Shown: positions 36,627-46,889 of the stretch, piece after piece
Numbering within the stretch: position 1 is the first letter of the stretch
How the letters are laid out: the number at the start of each line of letters is the position of its first letter
Assembly (NCBI RefSeq): GCF_900115395.1
Contig: NZ_FOWE01000003.1
Span: forward strand, 431,867 to 495,866
Direction: 5' to 3'
Source of the DNA: Geodermatophilus obscurus
GTDB lineage: Bacteria; Actinomycetota; Actinomycetes; Mycobacteriales; Geodermatophilaceae
DNA: 64,000 bases
Position numbers and translations under genes: made by a program
Notes under the pieces: model-generated
Database searches by the model: none
Seen by the model: only the letters and a program-made list of their open reading frames with translations
Told to the model about the DNA's origin: nothing

Positions 36627-39572
36627 GTGCGTCCCGTCCGCGGGCCCGTGCGTCCTCGCCCGCGCCCCGGCGCCCGCGCGACCCTCGGCGTCCTGCTCAC
36701 CTGCCTGGTCTCGGCCACCCTGCTCGTCGCGCTGCCCGCGACCGCCTCCGCGGCCGAGGACGTCGCCACCGAGGAGGCGCGCGTCCCCTCCGGCTCCGGT
36801 GCCGACGCCGTCGAGCTCGACACGACGCTCTACCTGCCCGACGTGGACGAGCCCGCACCGGCGGTCGTGCTCGCCCACGGTTTCGGCGGCAGCAAGCAGT
36901 CGGTGGCCGACGACGCCCGCGACCTCGCCGGCCGCGGCTTCGTCGTCCTGACCTACTCCGCGCGCGGGTTCGGCGCGAGCACCGGCCAGATCGGCCTCGA
37001 CGACCCCCGCTACGAGGTGGCCGACCTCTCCACGCTGCTCGACCTGCTCGCCGGGCGCGACGACGTCCTCCTCGACGGCGACGGCGACCCGCGGGTCGGC
37101 GTCGCGGGCGCCTCCTACGGCGGCGCGCTGTCCCTGCTCGGCGCGGCCTACGACGACCGGGTCGACGCCATCGCGCCGCAGATCACCTGGAACTCCCTGA
37201 CCGCCGCGCTCTTCCCCTCCCAGACCGGCGCCCCCGACGGGCAGACCCCGGCGGCCACCCCGCAGGCCGGCGGCACCGGCGTCTACAAGCGGCTGTGGTC
37301 GGGCCTGTTCTTCGGCGTCGGGTCGGTCCCCACCGGCGGGCTGCTCGACGCCCTCGGTGGCGGCGGCGACGGGCCGGAGGGGGGCACCGGCGACGGCGCC
37401 GCCGCGGCACCGGCCTCCGCGGCACCGAGCCTCGAGGACCTGCCGATCGATCCCTCGACGCTCGACCCCGCCGCGGTGGAGCAGGCGCTGACCTGCGGCC
37501 GGTTCCGCGCCGACATCTGCGCCGCCTACCAGACCGCCGCGGCCTCCGGGACGCTCACGCCCGAGGTCGCCGCGGTGCTCGACCGCAGCAGCCCCGCCCC
37601 CGTGCTCGACCGGATCACCGCGCCCACCCTCCTCGTGCAGGGCACCGAGGACTCGCTGTTCGGCCTCGGCCAGGCCGACGCCAACGCCCGCGGCATCGCC
37701 GCCAACGGCACCCCGGTCAAGGTCGTCTGGTACGCCGGCGGCCACGACTCGCAGGCCTCCGAGCGGGAGACCGCCGACCTGCGTGAGCTCGTCGCCGGCT
37801 GGTTCTCCTGGCACCTGCGCGACGAGGGCGACCCCGCGCGCGGCGAGGACCCCGGCACCGGCTTCGAGTTCCCCGTGCCCAGCGGCCTGGGCAGCACGCT
37901 GGGCACTGTCCAGGGCGGCACGCAGAGCGTCGTCGCCGACGCCTACCCGGGCCTGGCCGGCGACGCGGCCACCGAGCGCACGGAGCTCGCCCTCGACGGC
38001 CCGGTCCAGCCGGTGGTCACCCCGGCCGGCGGCACGCCCGCGGCGATCACCACCGTCCCGGGCCTGGGGTCGCTGACCTCAGCGCTCGGCGGGGCCGCGG
38101 TGGAGATCCCCGGTCAGTTCGCCGCCTTCGCCACCGAGCCGCTCGACGAGGCCGTCGAGGTGGTCGGCGCCCCGACCGTGGAGATCGCCGTCGCCTCGCC
38201 CACCGGCAGCGCCACCCTGTTCGCCAAGCTCTACGACGTCGGCCCCGACGGCGCGCAGACGCTGCCCGGCGGGCTGGTCGCCCCGCTGTCGCTGACCGGC
38301 CTGTCCGCCGACCCGGCCGCGCCCACCGAGGTCGCGGTCACGCTGCCGGCGATCGTGCACCGGTTCGAGGCCGGCCACACGATGCGCGTCGTCGTCTCCT
38401 CCACCGACCAGGCTTTCGCGCTGCCGGCCGAGGCGGGCGTCTACTCCGTCGCCCTGGCCGGCGCCGGCAACGGCGGCACCGCGCTCGCCGTCCCCACCGT
38501 GGAGGGGCAGGCGCAGGCCGACGGCGGCACGTCGCGCTGGTGGCTGCTGCTCGGCGCCGTCGTCCTGCTCGGCCTGCTCGGCTGGCTGGCCGCGGTGCTG
38601 TGGGGCCGCCGGCGCCGCCGGGCCACCGCCGACGAGGTCGAGCCCGACGGCGAGGACGTGCCGCTGCGCTTCGAGGGTGTGACCAAGGCCTACAAGGACG
38701 GCTTCGTCGCCGTGAAGGACCTCTCCTTCGAGGTCCGCCGCGGCCAGGTGCTCGGCCTGCTCGGGCCCAACGGCGCCGGCAAGACGACGTCGCTGCGGAT
38801 GCTCATGGGCCTCATCCGCCCGACGCAGGGGCGGATCAGCGTGTTCGGCCACGCCGCCGGCCCCGGCGCGCCGGTGCTGTCGCGGCTGGGCTCGTTCGTC
38901 GAGGGCACGGGCCTCATGCCGCACCTGTCCGGCCGCGACAACCTGACGCTCTACTGGGCCGCCACCGGCCGCCCGACCGCGGACGCGCACATGGAGGAGG
39001 CGATCGAGGTCGCCGGCCTCGGCGCCGCCATCGACCGGCCGGTGCGCCGCTACAGCCAGGGCATGCGCCAGCGGGTGGCGATCGCCCAGGCGATGCTCGG
39101 CCTGCCCGACCTGCTGGTCCTCGACGAGCCGACCAACGGGCTCGATCCGCCCCAGATCCACGCCATGCGCGAGGTGTTGCGGTCCTACGCCGCCACCGGC
39201 CGCACGGTCATCGTCTCCAGCCACCTGCTCAGCGAGATCGAGCAGACCTGCACCCACGTCGTCGTCATGACGAAGGGGCAGAAGATCGCGCAGGGCACGG
39301 TCGAGGAGATCGTCGGCACCGGCGGGGCGGTGTCGGTCGGCCTGGCCCCCGGGGCGACGGACGCCGACGCCGACCGGGCGGTCGCCGTGCTCACCGCGCT
39401 GCCCGGGGTCACCGTCGAGCGCACCGACGAGGGCCTGGTCGCCGACCTCGGGACGCAGACCTCGCGGGCCGCGGCGCTGCAGGCACTGGTGGCCGCGGAC
39501 GTCGCCGTCGACCAGTTCACGCCGCGCCGCCGCCTGGAGGACGCGTTCCTGGCCCTCGTGGGGGAGAACTGA
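36627..39572 (+). CDS. Fusion: exported alpha/beta hydrolase (S15/CocE-like) - TM helix - ABC transporter ATPase
   Basis: About 981 residues from the GTG at 36627; starts from 36546 are possible and no ribosome binding site decides. A signal-like helix ends ATASA-AED. The hydrolase domain has a nucleophile Ser in GASYGG (near 162), Asp in GTEDSLFG (near 341) and His in GGHDSQ (near 372). A jelly-roll-type CocE/NonD C-terminal domain follows. One TM helix (about 637-659) leads to a complete ATPase: Walker A GPNGAGKTTS, signature YSQGMRQRVA, Walker B LLVLDEPTNGLD, H-loop SSHLLSE. The hydrolase should be outside and the ATPase inside the cell. The permease gene overlaps by one base. Confidence 0.85.
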   Translation: MRPVRGPVRPRPRPGARATLGVLLTCLVSATLLVALPATASAAEDVATEEARVPSGSGADAVELDTTLYLPDVDEPAPAVVLAHGFGGSKQSVADDARDLAGRGFVVLTYSARGFGASTGQIGLDDPRYEVADLSTLLDLLAGRDDVLLDGDGDPRVGVAGASYGGALSLLGAAYDDRVDAIAPQITWNSLTAALFPSQTGAPDGQTPAATPQAGGTGVYKRLWSGLFFGVGSVPTGGLLDALGGGGDGPEGGTGDGAAAAPASAAPSLEDLPIDPSTLDPAAVEQALTCGRFRADICAAYQTAAASGTLTPEVAAVLDRSSPAPVLDRITAPTLLVQGTEDSLFGLGQADANARGIAANGTPVKVVWYAGGHDSQASERETADLRELVAGWFSWHLRDEGDPARGEDPGTGFEFPVPSGLGSTLGTVQGGTQSVVADAYPGLAGDAATERTELALDGPVQPVVTPAGGTPAAITTVPGLGSLTSALGGAAVEIPGQFAAFATEPLDEAVEVVGAPTVEIAVASPTGSATLFAKLYDVGPDGAQTLPGGLVAPLSLTGLSADPAAPTEVAVTLPAIVHRFEAGHTMRVVVSSTDQAFALPAEAGVYSVALAGAGNGGTALAVPTVEGQAQADGGTSRWWLLLGAVVLLGLLGWLAAVLWGRRRRRATADEVEPDGEDVPLRFEGVTKAYKDGFVAVKDLSFEVRRGQVLGLLGPNGAGKTTSLRMLMGLIRPTQGRISVFGHAAGPGAPVLSRLGSFVEGTGLMPHLSGRDNLTLYWAATGRPTADAHMEEAIEVAGLGAAIDRPVRRYSQGMRQRVAIAQAMLGLPDLLVLDEPTNGLDPPQIHAMREVLRSYAATGRTVIVSSHLLSEIEQTCTHVVVMTKGQKIAQGTVEEIVGTGGAVSVGLAPGATDADADRAVAVLTALPGVTVERTDEGLVADLGTQTSRAAALQALVAADVAVDQFTPRRRLEDAFLALVGEN

Positions 39573-40444
39573 TGACCGCCACCGAGCACGTCCAGGCCAC
39601 CGGGGCCGTCGCCGGCTACCGGCCGGGGCGCACGCTGCGGCTCTCCGTCGAGCTGCGTCGGCAGTTCAAGCGGCGGCGCACGATCGGCGTGTTCGCGCTG
39701 ATGGTCGCGCTGCCGCTGGTGCTCATCGCCGCGCTGCAGCTGGGCGCCAGCGAGGAGGCCGCGGAGAACAACCGGATCAACCTCGTCGACGTCGCGACGT
39801 CGAGCGGGCTGAACTTCACGCTGTTCGTGCTGTTCGCGGCGACGAGCTTCTTCCTCGTCGTGGTCTACGCGCTGTTCTTCGGCGACACCGTGGCCAGCGA
39901 GGCCCAGTGGGGATCGCTGCGGTACACGCTGGCCACCCCCGTGCCGCGGATGCGGCTGCTGCGGCAGAAGTTCCTCGCCGCGCTGGTCCTGTCGGTCGGG
40001 GCACTGCTGACGATCGCGCTGGTGGCCGTCGTCGCCGGCGGCATCGCCTTCGGGTTCGACGACATCCAGACCCCGATCGGCGTGACCCTGCCGCAGGGCG
40101 AGGGGCTGCTGCGGCTGGCCGGGATGCTCGGCTACCTCGCCGTCCACCTGCTCGTCGTCGGCACGCTCGCGTTCTGGCTGTCCACGATCACCGACGCGCC
40201 GCTGGCGGCCGTCGGCGGGGCGGTGTTCACGATGTTCGTGTTCGCGATCCTCGACCAGGTCGAGCAGCTCGGCGCCATCCGCGACTACTTCCCGACCGCG
40301 GAGGAGTTCGCCTGGACCGACCTGTTGCAGACGCCGGTCGACTCCGGCGACATGTTCCGCGGGGTCGTCCAGTCGCTGGTCTACGCCGCCGTCTTCACCG
40401 CGCTGGGCTTCCGCCACTTCGCCCGGAGGGACGTGACGTCGTAA
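39572..40444 (+). CDS. ABC-2 type transporter permease
   Basis: 290 residues, starting in the stop codon of the fusion gene (TGATG). About six TM helices are seen. The first follows ELRRQFKRRRTIGVFALMVA, and the family-type FFGDTVASEAQWGSLRYTLATPVPR loop lies between helices 2 and 3. The ATPase half of the fusion is its obvious partner. ABC-2 systems export lipids, drugs or polymers; the substrate is unknown. The arrangement suggests an exporter with an attached extracellular hydrolase. Confidence 0.9.
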   Translation: MTATEHVQATGAVAGYRPGRTLRLSVELRRQFKRRRTIGVFALMVALPLVLIAALQLGASEEAAENNRINLVDVATSSGLNFTLFVLFAATSFFLVVVYALFFGDTVASEAQWGSLRYTLATPVPRMRLLRQKFLAALVLSVGALLTIALVAVVAGGIAFGFDDIQTPIGVTLPQGEGLLRLAGMLGYLAVHLLVVGTLAFWLSTITDAPLAAVGGAVFTMFVFAILDQVEQLGAIRDYFPTAEEFAWTDLLQTPVDSGDMFRGVVQSLVYAAVFTALGFRHFARRDVTS

Positions 40445-40446
40445 CC

Positions 40447-40464
40447 GTCGCCCTACCGGGCGAC
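40447..40464 (+). terminator. Hairpin after the ABC operon
   Basis: GTCGCCC (40447-40453) and GGGCGAC (40458-40464) with a TACC loop, two bases after the permease stop. It is convergent with the HAD gene. Confidence 0.65.
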
Positions 40465-40553
40465 ACCGCGGCCACGTGCCGTCCCCCGGGGCCGCGGAGC
40501 CCCTCTGTCGCGCCTGCCCGGACCCCTCCGGGGGCCCACTCGGCACGACCCGC

Positions 40554-41375
40554 TCACAGGCTCGCTCTGACGGCCTGGGCCCAGCCGAGGCCCATCGCCT
40601 CGTCGGTGACGGTCACGTTCGGGACGGCGTCGAGCATCGCGGCCATGCCGTCGACCTCCGCGCCGTTCGCGGTGATCCACAGCCGGCCGACGGCGGGCGC
40701 CATCTCCAGGTCGCTGGCGCTGTCGCCGACCGCGACCGCGTGGGCGGGGTCCAGCCCGCGGCGCTCGAGGTCCCACGCGATCGCCGCGCCCTTGGAGATG
40801 CCGCGCGGCATCAGGTGGTACACCCGCGCCAGCTGCCCCTCCGGCGCCAGGTCCAGCTTCGCCGTCGCCGGGATGGCGCCGTTGTCCTTGAGCGTCAGCC
40901 AGCCCAGATCCCGTTCGGCCAGCCAGGCGTCGACGGCGACCGGGTCGACGTAGCCGCGCAGCAACGCGTCGCCGTCGTGCGTGGTGTGCCAGGGCGCGTG
41001 CCACTCCAGCCGGCCGGGGTGGGCGGCGCACAGCGCGTCGACGACGCCGAGCTCGGCCATCACGTCCATCGGCGTGCGTCCCGCGTACTTCAGCGGCAGC
41101 TCGCCGGTGAGCTGGTGCCGCTCCCTGCCGCCCTTCCACGTGACGAGGGAACCCAGCTCGGCGATCGCGCCGTCGGCGGCGAAGATCCGCCCGGCCTCGG
41201 TGACCTGGTCGGCGGTCCGTCCGCTGACGATGACCAGGGCGACGCCGGCGGTGTGCAGCTCCAGCAACGCGGTCGCGGGCTCCGCCGTCGGGGAGCCGTC
41301 GGCGGCGTGCCAGAACGACCCCCGCGGGCCGACCATCGTGCCGTCGAGGTCGGTGTAGACGATGCGCGCTGCCAC
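40554..41375 (-). CDS. HAD-superfamily hydrolase (Cof/SPP-type phosphatase)
   Basis: 273 residues from the GTG at 41375; CATGCT (complement 41382-41387) lies six bases upstream. Motif I is YTDLDGTMVG (nucleophile D9, acid D11), motif II VIVSGRT, and the later motifs include KGAAIAWDL and GDSASDLEMAPAVG. The C2-type cap domain between them resembles sucrose/mannosyl-phosphoglycerate phosphatases. A sugar-phosphate substrate is likely but not proven. It diverges from the S-box leader. Confidence 0.88.
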   Translation of the reverse strand: MAARIVYTDLDGTMVGPRGSFWHAADGSPTAEPATALLELHTAGVALVIVSGRTADQVTEAGRIFAADGAIAELGSLVTWKGGRERHQLTGELPLKYAGRTPMDVMAELGVVDALCAAHPGRLEWHAPWHTTHDGDALLRGYVDPVAVDAWLAERDLGWLTLKDNGAIPATAKLDLAPEGQLARVYHLMPRGISKGAAIAWDLERRGLDPAHAVAVGDSASDLEMAPAVGRLWITANGAEVDGMAAMLDAVPNVTVTDEAMGLGWAQAVRASL

Positions 41376-41437
41376 CCGCCCAGCATGGCCGGGGCCGGGG
41401 GAGCGATCCGGACCCGGGTAGGCTCGCGGCCGTTCCA

Positions 41438-41557
41438 CTCATCCAGAGGGGCAGAGGGACACGGCCCGGTGAAGCCCCGGCAACCGCGCTCGCGCGAGCG
41501 GCGAGAGGTGCCAATTCCGTCCCGCGCGGCTCGACGGCCCGACGCGGGGAAGATGAG
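41438..41557 (+). promoter_or_regulatory. SAM riboswitch (S-box, SAM-I type)
   Basis: The S-box core is clear: CAGAGGGGCAGAGGGACA, CGGCCCGGTGAAGCCCCGGC, AACC, a P3 hairpin CGCTCGCGCGAGCG, and GGTGCCAATTCC. P4 is CCCGCG/CGCGGG (41521-41526, 41543-41548). P1 pairs CTCATC (41438-41443) with GATGAG (41552-41557). The ribosome binding site AGGAGG (41556-41561) overlaps the 3' strand of P1 by two bases. SAM binding could thus occlude translation directly. A TAGGCT -10 (41419-41424) lies seven bases before the expected start of transcription. Confidence 0.9.
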
Positions 41558-41571
41558 GAGGTAGTCGTCGC

Positions 41572-42849
41572 ATGACCCTGACCGCCCCGGCCCCCACCGC
41601 AGTCGCGCCGAGTCCCGCCCGCGGGCTCGTCTGTCGCAACTGCGGCGCCACCTTCGGCCTCGTCGCCGAGCACGCCTGCGCGGAGTGCTTCGGCCCGCTG
41701 GAGGTCGACTACGACCCCGAGCGCATGCGCGCGGTCACCCGCGAGCAGATCGAGTCCGGCCCGCAGAGCATCTGGCGCTACGCCGCCCTGCTGCCGGTGG
41801 GCCAGGACCCGGCCGCCCGCGTCTCCCTCGACCCCGGCATGACGCCGCTGGTGCGCGCCGACCGGCTGGCCGCCGAGCTCGGCCTCACCGGCGGGCTGTG
41901 GGTCAAGGACGACTCCGCCAACCCCACCCACTCCTTCAAGGACCGCGTCGTCAGCCTCGCCGCCACCGCGGCCCGCGGGCTGGGCTACCGGGCCATCGCG
42001 TGCGCCTCGACGGGCAACCTGGCCAACTCGGTCGCCGCGCACGCCGCCCGCGCCGGCATCCCGTCGACGGTGTTCATCCCGGCCGACCTCGAGCCGGGCA
42101 AGGTCGTGCAGTCGGCCGTCTACGGCCAGACGCTGGTCGCCGTCGACGGGTCCTACGACGACGTCAACCGGCTGACCAGCGAGCTCGCCGAGACCGACGA
42201 GTTCGAGGAGACCGCGTTCGTCAACCAGAACGTGCGGCCCTACTACGCCGAGGGCTCCAAGACGATGGGCTACGAGATCGCCGAGCAGCTGGGCTGGCGG
42301 ATCCCGGCCCAGGTGGTCATCCCGATGGCGTCGGGCTCGCTGCTCACCAAGGTCGACAAGGCCTTCCGCGAGCTGGTCGCCGCGGGGATCGTCGAGGACA
42401 CCGGGTGGACGGTGTTCGGCGCCCAGTCGGCCGGTTGCGACCCGATCGCCACCGCGTTCGACAACGGCTGGGACGTCGTCAAGCCGGTCAGGCCCACCGG
42501 CATCGCCAAGTCGCTCAACATCGGCAACCCCGCCGACGGGCCCTACGCACTCGACGCGATCCGCCGCACCGGCGGCGCGGTCGGCCGCGTCGGGGACGAC
42601 GAGATCGTCCAGGGCATCCGCGACCTCGCCCGCACCACCGGCGTCTTCGCCGAGACCGCCGGCGGCGTGACCGTCGCGGTGCTGCGGCAGCTGGCCGAGG
42701 ACGGGCGGCTGGACCCGGGCAGGGAGACCGTCGTCCTCAACACCGGCGAGGGGCTCAAGACCCTCGACCCGCTGCTGCCGGTCGTCGGCCCCACCCACCG
42801 GGTCGAGCCGTCGCTGCGGTCGGTGCGCGCGGCCGGCCTCATCGGCTGA
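41572..42849 (+). CDS. Threonine synthase homologue under S-box control (threonine or possible homocysteine synthase)
   Basis: 425 residues, PLP-dependent. A small N-terminal Cys-rich domain (CRNCGATFGLVAEHACAECFG) precedes the fold-type II core. The PLP lysine is in NPTHSFKDRVVSLA, and the phosphate-loop and substrate motifs are CASTGNLANSVAAHAA and VIPMASGSLLTK. AGGAGG lies 10 bases before the ATG. By family it should turn O-phosphohomoserine into threonine. However, hom and thrB are absent, a SAM riboswitch controls it, and cold-shock and groEL2 genes follow as at the Streptomyces locus. These facts suit a methionine-branch enzyme using the same substrate. Either reading is possible. Confidence 0.85.
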   Translation: MTLTAPAPTAVAPSPARGLVCRNCGATFGLVAEHACAECFGPLEVDYDPERMRAVTREQIESGPQSIWRYAALLPVGQDPAARVSLDPGMTPLVRADRLAAELGLTGGLWVKDDSANPTHSFKDRVVSLAATAARGLGYRAIACASTGNLANSVAAHAARAGIPSTVFIPADLEPGKVVQSAVYGQTLVAVDGSYDDVNRLTSELAETDEFEETAFVNQNVRPYYAEGSKTMGYEIAEQLGWRIPAQVVIPMASGSLLTKVDKAFRELVAAGIVEDTGWTVFGAQSAGCDPIATAFDNGWDVVKPVRPTGIAKSLNIGNPADGPYALDAIRRTGGAVGRVGDDEIVQGIRDLARTTGVFAETAGGVTVAVLRQLAEDGRLDPGRETVVLNTGEGLKTLDPLLPVVGPTHRVEPSLRSVRAAGLIG

Positions 42850-42964
42850 GGCCCGTCGACCGGGCGTAGCCTCGGGAGCGCCGGCGATCCGGACGGGTGA
42901 CATCCCGTTCCGGATCGTCCCCGAGTCGTGTGTCCGGGATCTCCCCACGACGTCGTCTCTGTTG

Positions 42965-43074
42965 TACGGTCTCGCGCGGTCGTCAGTTCCACGCACGTGT
43001 CCGACGGGCGGAAGAGCTGTACCCCGGTCCCCGGATCACGGGGACCGTCCGCACGCACGAACGTGGGAGCACAC
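42965..43074 (+). promoter_or_regulatory. Promoter and long leader of the cold-shock gene
   Basis: TACGGT (42965-42970) is the best -10 in the 225-base gap after the threonine synthase homologue. It would give a leader of about 98 bases. Long structured leaders are typical of cold-shock genes. GGGAG (43064-43068) is the ribosome binding site. Confidence 0.45.
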
Positions 43075-43275
43075 GTGGCACAGGGCACCGTGAAGTGGTT
43101 CAACGCCGAGAAGGGCTTCGGCTTCATCGCCGTCGACGGCGGCCAGGACGTCTTCGTCCACTACTCGGCCATCCAGATGGACGGGTACAAGAGCCTCGAC
43201 GAGGGCCAGCGGGTCGTCTTCGAGGTCGTCCAGGGCGAGAAGGGCCCCCAGGCCGACGGCGTCCGCGTCGCCTGA
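43075..43275 (+). CDS. Cold-shock protein (CspA family)
   Basis: 66 residues from a GTG six bases after GGGAG. Single-stranded nucleic-acid-binding OB fold. RNP1 is KGFGFI and RNP2 VFVHY, both intact, following [15 protein letters not shown]. It acts as an RNA chaperone. Length is normal. It lies between the S-box gene and groEL, the order seen in Streptomyces. Confidence 0.97.
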   Translation: MAQGTVKWFNAEKGFGFIAVDGGQDVFVHYSAIQMDGYKSLDEGQRVVFEVVQGEKGPQADGVRVA

Positions 43276-43331
43276 GCTCGCGACGGCGAGCGTCGGGCGG
43301 AGCGCCTGAGCTCCCCCCGCACCCCGTGTCG

Positions 43332-43362
43332 CGGCCCGGTTCCCCCTACGGGAGCCGGGCCG
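43332..43362 (+). terminator. Hairpin after the cold-shock gene
   Basis: A 13-bp stem (43332-43344 with 43350-43362, one U-G pair) and a 5-base loop, 56 bases after the stop. Confidence 0.8.
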
Positions 43363-43409
43363 TCGCCGTTCCCCGCCCTGACGACCGGCCCTGACGACGA
43401 GGAGCACCC

Positions 43410-43595
43410 GTGCCGCGCTGGAGCATCACGTACCTGGAGGACATGCCCACGCTGGCGCAGCGGCCGGACTCCGACCTGAAGTACGACGACGGGCAGACCC
43501 GGGTCTGGGTGTCGCGCACCGACGGCCGGGTGGTGCTGGTCGAGCGCCTCGACGAGGCGACCGGGGTCTGGGAGCCGGACCCGCCGCGGTCCTGA
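43410..43595 (+). CDS. Small hypothetical protein
   Basis: 61 residues from a GTG with GAGGAGC at 43399-43405. The composition is ordinary and soluble, with a beta-strand pattern (WSITYLEDMPTL, TRVWVSRTDGRVVLVERLD, VWEPDPPRS). It does not end in Gly-Gly, so it is not a ThiS/MoaD-type sulfur carrier. Function not recognised. It sits just upstream of the groEL control region. Confidence 0.55.
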   Translation: MPRWSITYLEDMPTLAQRPDSDLKYDDGQTRVWVSRTDGRVVLVERLDEATGVWEPDPPRS

Positions 43596-45437
<1,842 letters not shown>

Positions 45438-45445
45438 CGGAAGGA

Positions 45446-45496
45446 CCCCTCCGCCCCCCACGCCTCGCACGCTCGGCGCGGGACCCTGCGGAGGGG
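45446..45496 (+). terminator. First hairpin after groEL
   Basis: CCCCTCCGC (45446-45454) pairs with GCGGAGGGG (45488-45496) around a 33-base loop that can fold further. It begins nine bases after the stop. Confidence 0.6.
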
Positions 45497-45523
45497 CCGC
45501 CCAGCACCATCAGCACTGCCCGG

Positions 45524-45558
45524 CAGGGGCGGTCCCGCACTCCGCGGGGCCGCCCCTG
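45524..45558 (+). terminator. Second hairpin after groEL
   Basis: CAGGGGCGG (45524-45532) and CCGCCCCTG (45550-45558) flank a 17-base loop. The remaining bases up to the VOC gene at 45678 hold no gene I can support. Confidence 0.55.
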
Positions 45559-45677
45559 TCGGCGTCCGGGGCGGAGGACGCGCCCCGGGGCTCGTCGCCG
45601 GGGCCGCACGACTGCCGGGAAGTCGCTCACGAGCGCCGCGGAGCGACGACTGGCCCGCAGTCGCGGCCTGAGAGGGC

Positions 45678-46079
45678 TCAGTCCCGCGGCGGGAAGCAGC
45701 AGAACTCGTTGCCCTCGGGGTCGGCCAGCACGTCCCAGCCGATCTCGCCCGCGTCCTCGTCGGCCTCGTGGCCGGGGCGCTCGTCCGAGGCCCGCACCAG
45801 CGTGGCACCCGCGGCCTGCAGCGCCGCGGAGTCGCCCACGACGTCGATGTGCAGGCGGTTCTTGACCGTCTTGGGCTCGGGCACCGGGTTGAACCAGATG
45901 AGCGGCCCGCGGCCGTGCGGGTCCTCGATCGGGGCGGGCCAGGAGAGCTCGCGGGGGGTCCCGTCGGGCAGGGTGTCGCGGCGGACGTAGCCCATCGCGG
46001 CACACCACCAGCCGGCCAGCGCCTGGTGGTCGCGGGCGTCGATGCAGATGTCCTTGAAGCGGGCCGGGGCGTCGGTCAT
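45678..46079 (-). CDS. VOC family protein (glyoxalase-like)
   Basis: 133 residues from the ATG at 46079; TACCCT (complement 46088-46093) is eight bases upstream. Two beta-alpha-beta repeats are visible. RFKDICIDARDHQALAGWWCAAMGY starts the first; NRLHIDVVGD and DVLADPEGNEFCCFP close the second. The set resembles the actinobacterial Glyoxalase_6 group. The reaction is unknown. Its start codon is only 24 bases from that of the divergent DUF72 gene. Confidence 0.88.
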   Translation of the reverse strand: MTDAPARFKDICIDARDHQALAGWWCAAMGYVRRDTLPDGTPRELSWPAPIEDPHGRGPLIWFNPVPEPKTVKNRLHIDVVGDSAALQAAGATLVRASDERPGHEADEDAGEIGWDVLADPEGNEFCCFPPRD

Positions 46080-46103
46080 GACCGCGCAGGGTAGGCGGGC
46101 GGC

Positions 46104-46889
46104 GTGGCGGTGGTGATCGGGACGTCTGGGTGGCAGTACCGCGACTGGCGCGGCCGCTTCTACCCCCAGCGCATGCCCCAGCGGCTGTGGCTGGAGCACC
46201 ACGCGCAGCACTTCGCCACGGTCGAGAGCAACGCCGCCTTCTACCGGCTGCCCGCCCGCGAGACCTTCGCGGCCTGGCGGGAGCGCACCCCGCCCGACTA
46301 CCGCTGGGCGGTCAAGGCCAGCCGCTTCCTCACCCACGTCAAGCGGCTGCGCGAGCCCGAGGAGCCGGTGGCCCGCCTGGTGCAGCACGCCGAGGGGCTC
46401 GGCGACCGGCTCGACGTCGTCCTGCTGCAGCTGCCGCCGACGCTGAAGGCCGATGCCGGCCTGCTGCGCGACTGCCTGGCGTGCTTCCCGCCGGGCGTGC
46501 GGGTGGCCGTGGAGCCGCGGCACGCGACCTGGGAGACCGACGAGGTGCGCGCCCTGCTGGAGCGCTACGGCGCCGCCCTGTGCTGGGCCGACCGCGCCGA
46601 GGAGCCGGTCACGCCGCTGTGGCGCACCGCCGGCTGGGGCTACCTGCGCCTGCACACCGGTGCCGAGGGCTGGGGCTACCCGCCGGCGGTGCTCGAGCGC
46701 TGGGCGCAGCGGCTGGCGGAGACCTGGGTCGACGACGAGGACGTGGTCGTCTACCTCAACAACGACCCGGGCGGTGCGGCCGTGGTCGACGCGGTCGCGC
46801 TGGCCGACGCCGTCCGCCGGGCCGGCCGCACGCCGACGCGCGTGCCCACCCGCGAGCAGGCGACCGGCGAGGCCTGGGCCGCGGCCTGA
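46104..46889 (+). CDS. DUF72 family protein
   Basis: 261 residues. TIM-barrel family with IGTSGWQYRDWRGRFYP at the N-terminus, TVESNAAFYRLP, VKASRFLTHVKRL, VAVEPRHATW and YLRLHTG motifs. Function is unknown in the family. The GTG start has TAGGCG (46092-46097) six bases upstream, overlapping the -10 of the divergent VOC gene. The stop TGA directly abuts the stop of the opposing oxidoreductase gene (TGATCA). Confidence 0.92.
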   Translation: MAVVIGTSGWQYRDWRGRFYPQRMPQRLWLEHHAQHFATVESNAAFYRLPARETFAAWRERTPPDYRWAVKASRFLTHVKRLREPEEPVARLVQHAEGLGDRLDVVLLQLPPTLKADAGLLRDCLACFPPGVRVAVEPRHATWETDEVRALLERYGAALCWADRAEEPVTPLWRTAGWGYLRLHTGAEGWGYPPAVLERWAQRLAETWVDDEDVVVYLNNDPGGAAVVDAVALADAVRRAGRTPTRVPTREQATGEAWAAA

